Positions 35,043-43,311 of a stretch of 64,000 nucleotides of DNA are shown one piece after another. Source of the DNA: Calothrix parasitica NIES-267 (GTDB lineage Bacteria; Cyanobacteriota; Cyanobacteriia; Cyanobacteriales; Nostocaceae); assembly GCF_002368095.1 (NCBI RefSeq), contig NZ_AP018227.1:1092001-1156000 (forward strand). The letters are read 5' to 3'. The translations under genes were made by a program, and so were the position numbers. Under the pieces are notes generated by a model. The model did not search any database and was not told where the DNA came from. It was given only the letters and a program-made list of their open reading frames with translations. The stretch's first letter is position 1; each line of letters starts with the position of its first letter.

Positions 35043-35398
35043 CCAGATTTTTTAAAGTGAGCGATAATATTTCACAACGCTAAATCCTATAAGTAATTAG
35101 TGAGCATTAAATATAAAATATTTCCTACCGTACCGCTTCCCTCTCTTTAATAGGTCAAGGGATTAAGGGTGAGGTTTTATCTTATAGTTAATTATTTCTA
35201 CCTACTTACTAAGTTATATTTTTATTATGTACTGACTATCTTATGAGTAAATTATAGACCCGGTTTTTTGAAAAAACCGGGTCTATCAGCATCTAAAGTT
35301 ATTGCAAATCATATAACATTGCTATAGACCTGATTTCTATTTATCTGTTTCCCGGAGATAAAAGTTGTTACCGAGAATCAAATCCAGTTCCTATAGTT
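35043..35398. other. 356-nt intergenic region with a TATAGCA-family relative
   Basis: This contains the shortened MITE relative at 35253-35326 and otherwise AT-rich leader of the COG0523 gene. I see no clear Zur box (TGATAATNATTATCA-like) in the last 70 nt. Confidence 0.45.
35253..35326. mobile_element. Short MITE relative of the TATAGCA family
   Basis: A core hairpin GACCCGGTTTTTTG / AAAAAACCGGGTC lies at the left, and ATAACATTGCTATA lies at the right end, complementary to TATAGCAATG. It looks like a deleted copy of the 103-bp family at 19981 and 36448. The core could also terminate the PAS transcript. Confidence 0.55.
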
Positions 35399-36370
35399 AT
35401 GAACAAAACATCAAAACTTCCCAGCCAAAAAACACCCGTGACTATCATTACGGGATTTCTCGGAAGCGGTAAAACTACTTTATTAAACAATATTTTAACT
35501 AACCGTAATAATTTGAAAATAGCGGTTCTGGTTAATGAATTTGGAGAAATTAATATTGATAGTCAGCTTTTGGTGTCTATTGATGAAGATATGATGCTAC
35601 TTAGCAATGGCTGTATATGTTGTACAATAAATGCCAGTTTAATCGATGCTATTAATAAAGTTATAGAGCAAAATAATATTGATTACATAGTGATTGAAAC
35701 TACTGGTTTAGCCGAACCCATACCTTTAATTATGACTTTTTCCAGCAGTAACTTAAGAGATACAACTCGTTTAGATTCTATTTTAACATTAGTCGATGCA
35801 GAAAATTTTAGTTTAAATAATTTTGAGAATCAGATTGCTTTAGAACAAATTGTTTATGGCGATATTATTATTTTAAATAAAATAGATTTAGTCTCTGAAG
35901 CAAAACTTGAAGAAATAGAAAGATATATTAGGTCGGTTAAAATTGGTGCCAAGATTATTCGTTCTGAATACGGAAAAGTTTTCTTACCTTTAATATTAGA
36001 TGTAGCTACTTTTGAATCAAAAACGCTTTCAGATTCATCTTTACAGCATCATGTTAACTCATCTTCCATTAATCGCTTGCAGGAAGATAATTTTATGTCC
36101 GTCTCCTTTGAAAGTGATAAACCCTTGAGTGTAGAGAAATTCAATAAATTTTTAGACGAACAGTTACCACAAACAGTATTTAGAGGAAAAGGAATTATTT
36201 GGTATCAAGGAAGTAAACTACGACATATTTTTCAACTTAGCGGTAAACGCTGTAATTTTCAAAGAGACGAATGGACTACAACTCCATCCAATCAACTTGT
36301 TTTTATCGGCAAAAATTTAGATGCTGAGAAAATTAAAAGTCAGCTAGAAGAATGTCTTGTTATCATTTAA
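35399..36370 (+). CDS. COG0523 (CobW/ZNG1-type) metallochaperone GTPase
   Basis: This 323-residue P-loop GTPase has Walker A GFLGSGKTT (19-27), switch region NEFGEINIDSQLL, the metal-binding GCICC motif (71-75) that defines COG0523, Walker B IETTGLAEP and the guanine-specificity motif NKID. A CobW_C domain follows (FMSVSFESDKPLSVEKFNKFLDEQLP to GKRCNFQRDEW). Members deliver zinc, cobalt or iron to client enzymes or work under metal shortage. The present sequence does not tell which metal. It lies at the left edge of the iron island, which is suggestive only. The stop is followed by a 103-bp MITE. Confidence 0.9.
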   Translation: MNKTSKLPSQKTPVTIITGFLGSGKTTLLNNILTNRNNLKIAVLVNEFGEINIDSQLLVSIDEDMMLLSNGCICCTINASLIDAINKVIEQNNIDYIVIETTGLAEPIPLIMTFSSSNLRDTTRLDSILTLVDAENFSLNNFENQIALEQIVYGDIIILNKIDLVSEAKLEEIERYIRSVKIGAKIIRSEYGKVFLPLILDVATFESKTLSDSSLQHHVNSSSINRLQEDNFMSVSFESDKPLSVEKFNKFLDEQLPQTVFRGKGIIWYQGSKLRHIFQLSGKRCNFQRDEWTTTPSNQLVFIGKNLDAEKIKSQLEECLVII

Positions 36371-36447
36371 TATTCAGAAGCAGAGACTTTATAGGCTAAT
36401 AAAAAAACTCTCCAAGTGAATGAAGAGGATTACATTACATTTAGGTA

Positions 36448-36550
36448 TATAGCAATCCTATATGAGTCGTGAGAAAGATAGGTGTCAGAAACCCGGTTTT
36501 TCCAAAAAACCGGGTTTCTCAAATCTCACAAATGATTTAGGAATGCTATA
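36448..36550. mobile_element. 103-bp MITE, TATAGCA family, copy 2
   Basis: It has the same length and layout as 19981-20083: ends TATAGCAATCCTATATGAG and TTTAGGAATGCTATA, inner CGTGAGA and TCTCACA, and core hairpin AACCCGGTTTTTCC / AAAAACCGGGTTT. It lies between the converging COG0523 and porin genes and could serve as their shared terminator. Confidence 0.78.
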
Positions 36551-36573
36551 GTGAGGATTCATGATGAAAAATC

Positions 36574-38037
36574 TTAGAAAGTGAAGGTAGTTCTCAGAGT
36601 ACCAACAATCGCATCATCATTGTTTTTGTCATTACCGGGTGCTGTTACCCAAATAACTCCTGGAGTAATGCTGATATTGTCGTTAACTTTGTGCTGATAA
36701 AATCCTTCGATGTGGTAGGAAGTATCTGGCTTCACAAAACCAGGAACATTGGAATCTGTCACTTTAGGATTCATACCAAAAATTACACCAGCTGTATTAC
36801 CCTTTTTACCGAAATCGGGTAATCCTAAAGTTACAGCCCAACTCCATGTATCTTCTTCTTGGTTTGAATTCACATCGCGAACATTACTGTAACCTCCCCA
36901 GCCTCCTAGTACCAGTTTGTCACCTAGACCTACTGTTGCTTGAACACCATAGGAATCGTTATCAGTTTGACCTGGTTCATCATAACCGTTGATATAGGTT
37001 AGACCAACTTTGAAACTCTTGCTAGGTTCAAAAGTTAGTTGCGCTAAAGCAGCATAGCTACCTTGAAATAAACCGTTTCCTGGGCCAGCTTGGTTATTTT
37101 CACTAGCTAAATAGCCTACACTTAATGACAAGCTATCTCCCAATTCTTGGGTAATTCCCAATCCAGAACCTTCTACTTGATAGTAGATGAAGTTACGAGT
37201 ACCGAAGCTAGATAAAGCTCCTTCAGTACCATCACCATCAAATTGGTTCACGGTATCTACGATGTCATCCGCTGCACCTGCATTAGCTATAGCAATGACA
37301 TTAGTGGATTTGGTTAAGGGGAAACTATACCATAAACCATCTAAGTATGCATTAGTATCTGCATCACCCGCAAAAGCTAAAGCAGCTTCGTCTACGTCGG
37401 GAATATTATTAGCTTGGATACGAGCATAAAGAGTATCTTTACCAGTAAAGCTGCTAACAAAATTAATCCGCGCTCTTGCTCCTAAAGTAGTGTTTTTATC
37501 TGGTGTATTACCTTCAAAAACATTAGTTGCAGCAATAACCACTTCTCCTTCTAATTTAGAAGTAGTAGAAAACTGATTTGCTTCTAATTTAGCAGTTCTA
37601 GCTTCAATTGCATCTACCCTACCGCGCAAAGTCGCTAATTCAGTAGAAAATTCTGACTGCAATCTTTTGATTGTATTTAAATCTCCACTACCTACATTAC
37701 TTGTAGCTACAGCAATCAATTCGTTCATTCTATCCAAACAAGCATTTAAACCCGCAGCAAATTCAAAGCGAGTTAATGCTCGATTACCGCGAAAAGTACT
37801 ATTAGGATATCCTGCAATACAACCGTAACGTTCTACCAAAGATTGTAATGCTTGAAATGCCCAATCAGTTGGTTGTACGTCAGAAAATTGGGAAACAGAA
37901 GTTACCTGTCCTAATGCTTCTTCTTCAATATTTTCTGATGTCGCTACTGTTTCTGCTGCGACAGATGTAGCGTTTAAAATCAAAGTCGCAACTAAAATAG
38001 ATGGACTTATAAATAAGCTTTTCCAGATATTTCTCAC
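36574..38037 (-). CDS. Iron uptake porin (SLH domain plus OprB-type beta-barrel)
   Basis: This 487-residue protein starts at a GTG. Residues 1-28 are a signal peptide (hydrophobic core ending SVAA). Residues about 48-110 are an SLH domain (FSDVQPTDWAFQALQSLVERYGCIAGYPNSTFRG). A coiled coil follows (LNTIKRLQSEFSTELATLRGRVDAIEARTAKLEANQFS, about 120-160), then a carbohydrate-selective-porin (OprB-like) barrel to the end, with a C-terminal aromatic LRTTFTF. This architecture is that of cyanobacterial outer-membrane porins annotated as iron uptake porins. The SLH domain and coiled coil would anchor it to the cell wall. It heads the group of iron genes that follows. Expression under iron shortage is inferred from context. 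Confidence 0.85.
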   Translation of the reverse strand: MRNIWKSLFISPSILVATLILNATSVAAETVATSENIEEEALGQVTSVSQFSDVQPTDWAFQALQSLVERYGCIAGYPNSTFRGNRALTRFEFAAGLNACLDRMNELIAVATSNVGSGDLNTIKRLQSEFSTELATLRGRVDAIEARTAKLEANQFSTTSKLEGEVVIAATNVFEGNTPDKNTTLGARARINFVSSFTGKDTLYARIQANNIPDVDEAALAFAGDADTNAYLDGLWYSFPLTKSTNVIAIANAGAADDIVDTVNQFDGDGTEGALSSFGTRNFIYYQVEGSGLGITQELGDSLSLSVGYLASENNQAGPGNGLFQGSYAALAQLTFEPSKSFKVGLTYINGYDEPGQTDNDSYGVQATVGLGDKLVLGGWGGYSNVRDVNSNQEEDTWSWAVTLGLPDFGKKGNTAGVIFGMNPKVTDSNVPGFVKPDTSYHIEGFYQHKVNDNISITPGVIWVTAPGNDKNNDDAIVGTLRTTFTF

Positions 38038-38182
38038 TTCTCTTCTCTACTCACACAAAATAAATTAAACTCACACAAAAAAAGCAATCATCGAGATAAA
38101 AGAAACAGCTAATGCTATTGATTGCAAAAGCTGTTGAATATTCGAGACAAATACAAAGCGAATTATTGATTATTGGTAGCTT

Positions 38183-38551
38183 CTATCCTTCACCACCTTC
38201 ACCACCTTCGCCACCCTCACCACCTTCAGCAGGTTCGGTAGCTTCACCTTCACCACCTTCGCCACCTTCTCCACCTTCAGCAGGTTCGGTAGCTTCACCT
38301 TCGCCACCTTCGCCACCTTCTCCACCTTCACCACCTTCAGCAGGTTCGGTAGCTTCACCTTCGCCACCTTCGCCACCTTCAGTAGCTTCGATAGCTTCAC
38401 CTTCGCCACCTTCTCCACCTTCTTCGAGAACAGCTGGTGCAACTGTTTCAGCACCTTCGCCACCTTCACCACCGACATCACCACTAGCACAAGCAGTAAT
38501 ACTTGCAGCCAAACCTAAAGCTAGAAACAAAGCAACTGATTTTGAATTCAT
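38183..38551 (-). CDS. Glu/Gly-repeat acidic lipoprotein
   Basis: Starting at the ATG at 38551, with GAGGAG seven bases upstream, the product has a lipoprotein signal (SVALFLALGLAASITAC, lipobox cysteine about residue 21). The mature part of about 100 residues consists only of Gly, Glu, Ala, Thr, Pro and a few others, with no Lys or Arg. It contains three copies of a roughly 16-20-residue unit, EATEPAEGGEGGEGGEG. The DNA shows in-frame tandem repeats (three copies of TCAGCAGGTTCGGTAGCTTCACC). The opposite strand has a long Pro/Ser frame that is only a shadow. It lies between the iron porin and an Fe-binding-protein gene. Metal binding by the Glu-rich tail is inference. I know no named family. 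Confidence 0.75.
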   Translation of the reverse strand: MNSKSVALFLALGLAASITACASGDVGGEGGEGAETVAPAVLEEGGEGGEGEAIEATEGGEGGEGEATEPAEGGEGGEGGEGGEGEATEPAEGGEGGEGGEGEATEPAEGGEGGEGGEGGEG

Positions 38552-38566
38552 TCCCAGACTCCTCAC

Positions 38567-39461
38567 AAAATTAACTAACAGTTTTTGGCTTTATCGGTCA
38601 GTCAACGTTGCTATTTTCATATAGATAGGTTAATATTCACCTTCTCTAAATCTACTCTCAATTCTGAATACAAGATTTACGCTTAAATTTATACTCAAAA
38701 ATAGTGAGAGATTAGCAATATTGGGGATTCAAATTGATAGTAAGTTGCATTAAGCTTAATAAGCAAGAAATACAGGCTACAAATCAATAATCAGTTTTTT
38801 TACTTTTCTTAACTAAATATTAAACATGCTATATTTGCATAGCGATATTGCGCTATCAGAATTAATTTAAAATAATATCTTCCAACCCGTAATATTACTC
38901 CTGTCTCGTAGTAAGTCTACCTATTGACCTAGAGTAGTAAGGGTGGGAACGAAAAAAATAATTTTTAAATTAATATTAAATAAGCAAGGAAGTACTTGGA
39001 CTTGGATTATTTTGCAGAAGAGAAAGGAAAATAAACAGATAAAAGTAATAGGGAAAGTTTAAAATACTTAGCCATTAAAGTAAATCAAGATTAATCAAAA
39101 ATATATTGTATCCTCCGTACATTACATGATAATTGAGAAGTGTTATCGTTAATAAGGTGCAGGTTAAAAGTTAGTTAAACAACTGCGATTCTTATTTGTG
39201 GTAGAAAATAAGAGGATGAATTTGATTTACAGATAACCGAAAGTTTTGTAGAGAAGTGGTGTAACACGTCTCTAAATCTGAATTCATAGCAGTATTAATC
39301 AATATTGAGAAACACAAATAGTTGAGACCAATACGACTAATAAAATGCATCGATAGATGTGCTGTATTGTATTGGACTCATCTAAGTAGAGAAATTAATA
39401 GCCACCTCTACTATCAATCGCTAATTGCGAAATACCTAAATTCTTTGAGAGTAATAAGTGT
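38567..39461. other. About 890-nt regulatory region between the acidic lipoprotein and the Fe-binding-protein gene
   Basis: This divergent region is AT-rich and holds no convincing frame. It contains the conserved motif at 39118-39153, shared with the second Fe-binding-protein gene, and a GTTTTGTAGAGAAGTGGTGTAA/TTACACCACT-like stretch near 39245-39275. It must carry the promoters of both flanking genes. Confidence 0.5.
39118..39153. promoter_or_regulatory. Shared upstream box of the Fe-binding-protein genes, copy 1
   Basis: TACATTACA, then 14 nt, then TGTTATCGTTAAT. The same two blocks with the same 14-nt gap occur at 44848-44883. In this copy the gap contains TGATAATTGAGAA, so GATAAT...TTATC resembles a Fur box. 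Distance to the downstream start codon is about 310 nt here and about 250 nt at the other gene. Confidence 0.45.
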
Positions 39462-40481
39462 ATGATCAACAAAAAGTCATTGTTAGCTGGCTTTGTAGCT
39501 GTAGCGACTACTTTCGCTAGTTTTGCTGGGGGAGCAGATTTTGCAAATGCACAACGAAAAAAGACTCTAGTTATCTACTCTGGTAGAAGTGAAAAGTTGA
39601 TAGGTCCATTAATTAAGCAGGCTCGAAAAGACCTGAATATGGACATTAAAGTGCGCTACGGTAAAACCGCTCAATTAGCAATAGCATTGCTAGAAGAAGG
39701 TAGAAATAGCCGTGCAGACTTGTTCTTTGCTCAAGATGCTGGTGCTTTAGGGGCTTTGGAAAGAAGAAATCGTACAGTGCGTATTTCTAGCAATATACTT
39801 GAAAAAGTACCTTATCGTTACCGTTCTCCTTGGGGAAACTGGATGGGTATTTCCGGACGCGCTCGCGTAATTGACTACAATACGAAGCTAGTTAACAAAC
39901 GTCAACTACCTAAGTCTATTTGGGAATTAACCCAACGCAAATGGAGAGGTAAAGTTGCTTGGGCACCTACCAATGGTTCATTCCAATCCTTTGTTACCGG
40001 AATGCGGGTAGTATATGGTGACAAAAAGACTTTACAGTGGCTCAGAGCTATGAAAGCTAACGGTGCTAGAAAGTACCCTAAAAACTCCGCAATTGTAAAA
40101 GCTTTGGGACGTGGTGAAGTTCATCTAGGTTTGGTCAATCACTACTACCTAAATAGATTCAAGAAGAAAAATCCTAGATTCCCAGTTGCTCATCACTCTA
40201 CCCGCAATGATGTAGGTGCAATGATTAACGTTGCTGGAGTTGCGATAATGAGAACAACTGACCAAAAAAGCGACGCACAGAGGTTTATTAATTACCTACT
40301 CAGTCGTAAATCACAAAGGTTCTTTGCTCAGAAAACCACAGAGTATCCTTTACGCAAGGGAATGAGGTCTCCTAAAGGTCAGATTCCTCTAAATAAACTC
40401 AATGCTCCTCGTATTAACTTGACCAATTTACATAGCTTAGAAAAAACTCTGAAGTTAATGCAGAAAGCGGGAGTTCTCTAA
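39462..40481 (+). CDS. Fe(III) ABC transporter substrate-binding protein (FbpA/FutA-like), basic paralogue
   Basis: This 339-residue periplasmic protein has a Sec signal peptide (residues 1-30, cleavage after ANA). It matches the ferric-binding family with KTLVIYSGRSEKLIGPLI, VRYGKTAQLAIALLEEG, DLFFAQDAGALGAL, SGRARVIDYN, WAPTNGSFQSFVTGMR and NHYYLNRF. The tyrosines in YSGRS and NHYYL are expected iron ligands. It is unusually rich in Arg and Lys (for example RFKKKNPRFPVAHHS), in contrast to the acidic paralogue at 45136, with which it shares roughly two thirds of its residues. It stands alone with its own terminator. The permease and ATPase are encoded 6-8 kb downstream with the second paralogue, so it probably shares that transporter. 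Confidence 0.9.
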   Translation: MINKKSLLAGFVAVATTFASFAGGADFANAQRKKTLVIYSGRSEKLIGPLIKQARKDLNMDIKVRYGKTAQLAIALLEEGRNSRADLFFAQDAGALGALERRNRTVRISSNILEKVPYRYRSPWGNWMGISGRARVIDYNTKLVNKRQLPKSIWELTQRKWRGKVAWAPTNGSFQSFVTGMRVVYGDKKTLQWLRAMKANGARKYPKNSAIVKALGRGEVHLGLVNHYYLNRFKKKNPRFPVAHHSTRNDVGAMINVAGVAIMRTTDQKSDAQRFINYLLSRKSQRFFAQKTTEYPLRKGMRSPKGQIPLNKLNAPRINLTNLHSLEKTLKLMQKAGVL

Positions 40482-40518
40482 TTGTTAAGGATGATTGATT
40501 CTCCTTAATAATCTTTGA

Positions 40519-40556
40519 ATATAGGCTGGAGGTTATCTATTACCTCCAGCCTATAT
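40519..40556 (+). terminator. Terminator after the basic Fe-binding-protein gene
   Basis: A 15-bp stem ATATAGGCTGGAGGT / ACCTCCAGCCTATAT with an 8-nt loop lies 38 nt after the stop and is followed by a T-rich stretch. Confidence 0.8.
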
Positions 40557-40648
40557 TCCATTCTTATTGCTAATAATTTCTAACTTTTACCGAAATACCT
40601 ATTTTATTAGGACATAGAATAAGGAACGGGAGATAGAGATAAAAAATT

Positions 40649-40758
40649 AGGCGTTGCTGAATTGAAATATGAATTTATTTTTCTCATATTTACTAGCCCC
40701 CTAAATCCCCCAATTTTGGGGGTTGGGGGGCAAATCATACTTTTAATCAGCAACGCCA
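40649..40758. mobile_element. GGCGTTGCTGA-ended MITE, copy 2
   Basis: Ends AGGCGTTGCTGAA and ATCAGCAACGCC, with inner AGCCCCCTAAATCCCCC / GGGGGTTGGGGGGC and a CATACTTTTAA block as in the copies at 23690 and 41022. Confidence 0.75.
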
Positions 40759-40800
40759 AAAATTAATATGAATAAGTAGTTAAACATAATCAATTACACA

Positions 40801-40892
40801 ATGTCATTGCGAGTGTAACGTTAGCGAAGCGTGTCCGAAGGACATAGTGAAACGTTAGCGCAGCGTCTCCCGGAGGGAGATAGCAATCGCAA
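40801..40892. repeat. Dispersed TTAGCGAAGCGTGTCCG repeat
   Basis: TGTCATTGCGAGTG, AACGTTAGCGAAGCGTGTCCG, AGGACATAGTGAA and GCGTCTCCCGGAGGGAGAT form overlapping palindromes. Related blocks occur at 32060-32130 and 50040-50100. This is a common dispersed repeat type in Nostocales. Confidence 0.6.
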
Positions 40893-40966
40893 AGTTTAGG
40901 GCTAATTTTATTAGCTTTTAATAAGAGTAAATAATTTTGTTCGCTTACTTATATTTCATTAAGAAA

Positions 40967-41008
40967 AGCCCCTGGTCATTGGTGAAAGAGTGTGCCGATT
41001 CAGGGGCT
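40967..41008 (-). terminator. Candidate terminator for the imelysin-type gene
   Basis: AGCCCCTG (40967-40974) pairs with CAGGGGCT (41001-41008). Read on the minus strand the stem is followed by TTTTCTTAATG. It lies about 220 nt after the stop of the minus-strand gene at 41231, so readthrough of the MITE would be needed. Confidence 0.4.
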
Positions 41009-41021
41009 GATAATTAAATTT

Positions 41022-41166
41022 AGGCGTTGCTCGATTGAGGTATGAATTTATTTTGACTCTTCAGAGTCAGCCCCCTAAATCCCCTAATTATCCGGGTCTT
41101 TAAATTATATTTCTCCCCCATCATTGGGGATTGGGGGGCTATTCATACTTTTAATCAGCAACGCCT
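41022..41166. mobile_element. GGCGTTGCTGA-ended MITE, copy 3
   Basis: Ends AGGCGTTGCT and AGCAACGCCT, with inner GAGTCAGCCCCCTAAATCCCC and GGGGATTGGGGGGCTATTCATAC. It is longer than the copy at 40649, lies in the same orientation, and is separated from it by about 260 nt. Confidence 0.75.
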
Positions 41167-41230
41167 AAATTTGAGTATTTAAAGACTAAATATTTTTAAG
41201 TAGATGAAGCAGAAAATTAGATGAAATCGA

Positions 41231-42118
41231 TTACGCTTCAATACCCAAGCTATCACGAGCTTTAGTCAAAGCATCCACGTACTTATATGCAGCATCAACA
41301 ATTGCATCACGCTGTTTAGCATTAACAGAGCTATAAGGTTTAGCAGCAACTTGTCCATCGGTAAAGAATGGTTCTACACTCTTCAAACAAGCTTGATAAG
41401 CTGACTCAACCTCTTGTGCTATACCTGCATCTTTCTCTTTTACAAGTGCTGCAAAAGGTTCGTATTGGGAATTAATGCCAATCCAATTGTTTTTAAAGAT
41501 TAACAAACTTTGGTCTGACCAGGTTTCTTCTTCACTAGAAATTTTCTTCGCTGGCACTTCGGTAGCTACAGCAATCATACCCCCGAAGTGGTCTTTAGCA
41601 TTAAAGTTACTGGGGTCGTTCAACTTACCAATCAAGGAATTAATACTTGCAATTAAACCTTCACCATAAGGAACCGCAGTTTTTAAGTCACCTTCACGAT
41701 ATACTAACGCTTCAATTCTATGGAAACCCTTAAATGCTTCGTCTTGAGCACCCTTATCAAAAGCATAGGGACGAGCATCAATATCGGTATCCTCTTGCTC
41801 GAAGTTCCCAGCTAAAACTTCAATTTGCTCGTAGGGAGGACGAGAGTTTACATAAGCTGTTTTCGCTGCTGCTACATCACCGCTTTTTAGAGCTTCGAGC
41901 AGCTTTTCCGCTAAAGGTAATTGCTCTTGAGCTTGCTTTTGGAAATACTGGATTCCAGCCTGAACCTGCTCCGCATAATTACTAGTGTCTGCTGCAACAT
42001 TAGTTGCAGAGGTTCCATCCGTATTACTCGCTACATCTGACGATTGAGCGCAATTAGTTAAAAAGACTAAGCACAAAGCTGCTAAGCCTAATCCAAACAA
42101 ACGTAAGATAGTTTTCAT
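41231..42118 (-). CDS. EfeM/EfeO-type imelysin-family iron lipoprotein
   Basis: This 295-residue lipoprotein has a signal with lipobox LTNC (cysteine about 23), a Ser/Thr/Ala linker and then an M75/imelysin helical domain. The family-defining HxxE motif is GFHRIE (about 131-136). Other blocks are DIDARPYAF, DHFGGMIAVATEVP, LIFKNNWIGI and YEPFAALV. In EfeUOB systems EfeO/EfeM binds Fe and Cu in the periplasm and passes iron on; the catalytic-looking HxxE is a metal site rather than a peptidase. EfeU and EfeB are not in this window. Its place among Fe-transport genes supports an iron role. A TTGATAAAAGTTTTCAA Fur-like site lies about 70 nt upstream (42188-42206). Confidence 0.85.
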   Translation of the reverse strand: MKTILRLFGLGLAALCLVFLTNCAQSSDVASNTDGTSATNVAADTSNYAEQVQAGIQYFQKQAQEQLPLAEKLLEALKSGDVAAAKTAYVNSRPPYEQIEVLAGNFEQEDTDIDARPYAFDKGAQDEAFKGFHRIEALVYREGDLKTAVPYGEGLIASINSLIGKLNDPSNFNAKDHFGGMIAVATEVPAKKISSEEETWSDQSLLIFKNNWIGINSQYEPFAALVKEKDAGIAQEVESAYQACLKSVEPFFTDGQVAAKPYSSVNAKQRDAIVDAAYKYVDALTKARDSLGIEA

Positions 42119-42418
42119 TTCTGGTGATATAAGCTCCTCACAATATTCTAGGTATAGTACACTTATTGAAAGAGGATATCAAGTATCTTGATAAAAGTTT
42201 TCAATATTATTTCAAAAGATTACATATACTATCTATATTTATATTTATCTCTGAATTTTTTTCGATGTTTATAAAATAATTAAAAATTAAATCATGTGAT
42301 GATAAATAGTTGATGAATATAGCATTTATCTATTAATTATCAAAATATCAAATAAATCAAAATAATATATTTTATTCATATACACAGCCTAAAAATATAT
42401 CTATGAAAATTAGCTTAA
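42119..42418. other. Leader of the imelysin gene with a Fur-like palindrome
   Basis: This 300-nt AT-rich spacer contains TTGATAAAAGTTTTCAATA at 42188-42206. It is a near palindrome with Fur-box-like composition, but in such AT-rich DNA this is weak evidence. No frame is supported. Confidence 0.35.
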
Positions 42419-42919
42419 TTAATCAATATTTTCACCTTCTGCAATACAAATAAGTTGATTTAAATCTGATGATTTGATTTTATAAGCCGAACCAAAATCC
42501 ATTAGAAAAATACCCTCAGAAGGAGTAAATTTAATAATATTAATATCTGGAAGGTTACGCAGCATATAAACAATATTCCCAAATCTTTTCTCAAACTTAT
42601 TGGCTATATGCTCCCACTGGGTACTGTTCTTATCTAACTTAGTCGCGTTGCAAGAATAGGTTAAGCGACGACGGGCAAAAATTTGTTTACTTTTAGTTTC
42701 ATCTTCAATAAGCATTACGCTAGCTTTAGGATTGGTCTGAAGATTATAAGCATGAATGGAAAATTCATTTATAAAAATATAAATGTTTTTAGCTTCATCT
42801 ATAATAAAGGGTGCATAACTAACATTAGGAATATTCTCAGCACTAACTGTTCCTAACATCACAGTTCTAACAGTATTAATCAATAAAGCATATGCTGCTT
42901 TTGCTCTTGCTATACTCAT
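42419..42919 (-). CDS. HugZ/HutZ-like heme-utilisation protein (PNPOx-like fold)
   Basis: This 166-residue protein has the split-barrel FMN-binding fold of pyridoxamine-phosphate-oxidase relatives. The specific signature is that of HugZ/HutZ heme-degrading proteins: TVMLGTVSAENIPNVSYAPFIID, FSIHAYNLQTNPKASVMLIEDE and FARRRLTYSC, and the C-terminal FLMDFGSAYKI. HugZ-type proteins use heme as substrate and release iron. The closing His-containing tail of HugZ is not obvious here, so heme activity is inferred from context and similarity. It is divergent from the YwiC-like gene and sits inside the iron island. Confidence 0.72.
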   Translation of the reverse strand: MSIARAKAAYALLINTVRTVMLGTVSAENIPNVSYAPFIIDEAKNIYIFINEFSIHAYNLQTNPKASVMLIEDETKSKQIFARRRLTYSCNATKLDKNSTQWEHIANKFEKRFGNIVYMLRNLPDINIIKFTPSEGIFLMDFGSAYKIKSSDLNQLICIAEGENID

Positions 42920-43311
42920 TCCTTATATATCTTTACCTATTAAAAAAATAAGACTTTACCTGAAGAACATTTATTACTCAAATCCCAGCCATCCCTCAAT
43001 ATTTATAGTCTGCGGTCATTTGACTTTCCATAAATCTTTATATACTACCTTATAACTTATTGCAAATTATTTTAAATAATCTTGTGTACATCAAATGTAT
43101 TGCAAAACACTGAACATGTATAGATAAAGTTAAGACTATCAAAAATTATCTTGTATCAGTTTATTGAAAATATTTATCAAATAGCACGGGGGAGGCTATA
43201 ATTATAGCTAATAATAGTTAAAGGTTTTTCAAAACAATATTTATCTAACTGCCGAGACGAGCATCTCTTTTAAACGATTTTTTGCCTTTTGAGTCATTAG
43301 GAGTAAAGCGC
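42920..43311. other. Divergent promoter region of the HugZ-like and YwiC-like genes
   Basis: This roughly 390-nt AT-rich spacer has no supported frame. It ends with AGGAG (43299-43303) eight bases before the GTG of the YwiC-like gene. No clear Fur palindrome was seen. Confidence 0.4.

Noticed and set aside
38170-38490. Lys/Val-rich frame in the same repeat
   Set aside because: It is a repeat-derived shadow of the lipoprotein gene with no signal or start support.
38112-38624. Pro/Ser-rich frame opposite the Gly/Glu lipoprotein
   Set aside because: The opposite frame has a lipoprotein signal and strong ribosome site, while this one is the mirrored reading of the same tandem repeat.
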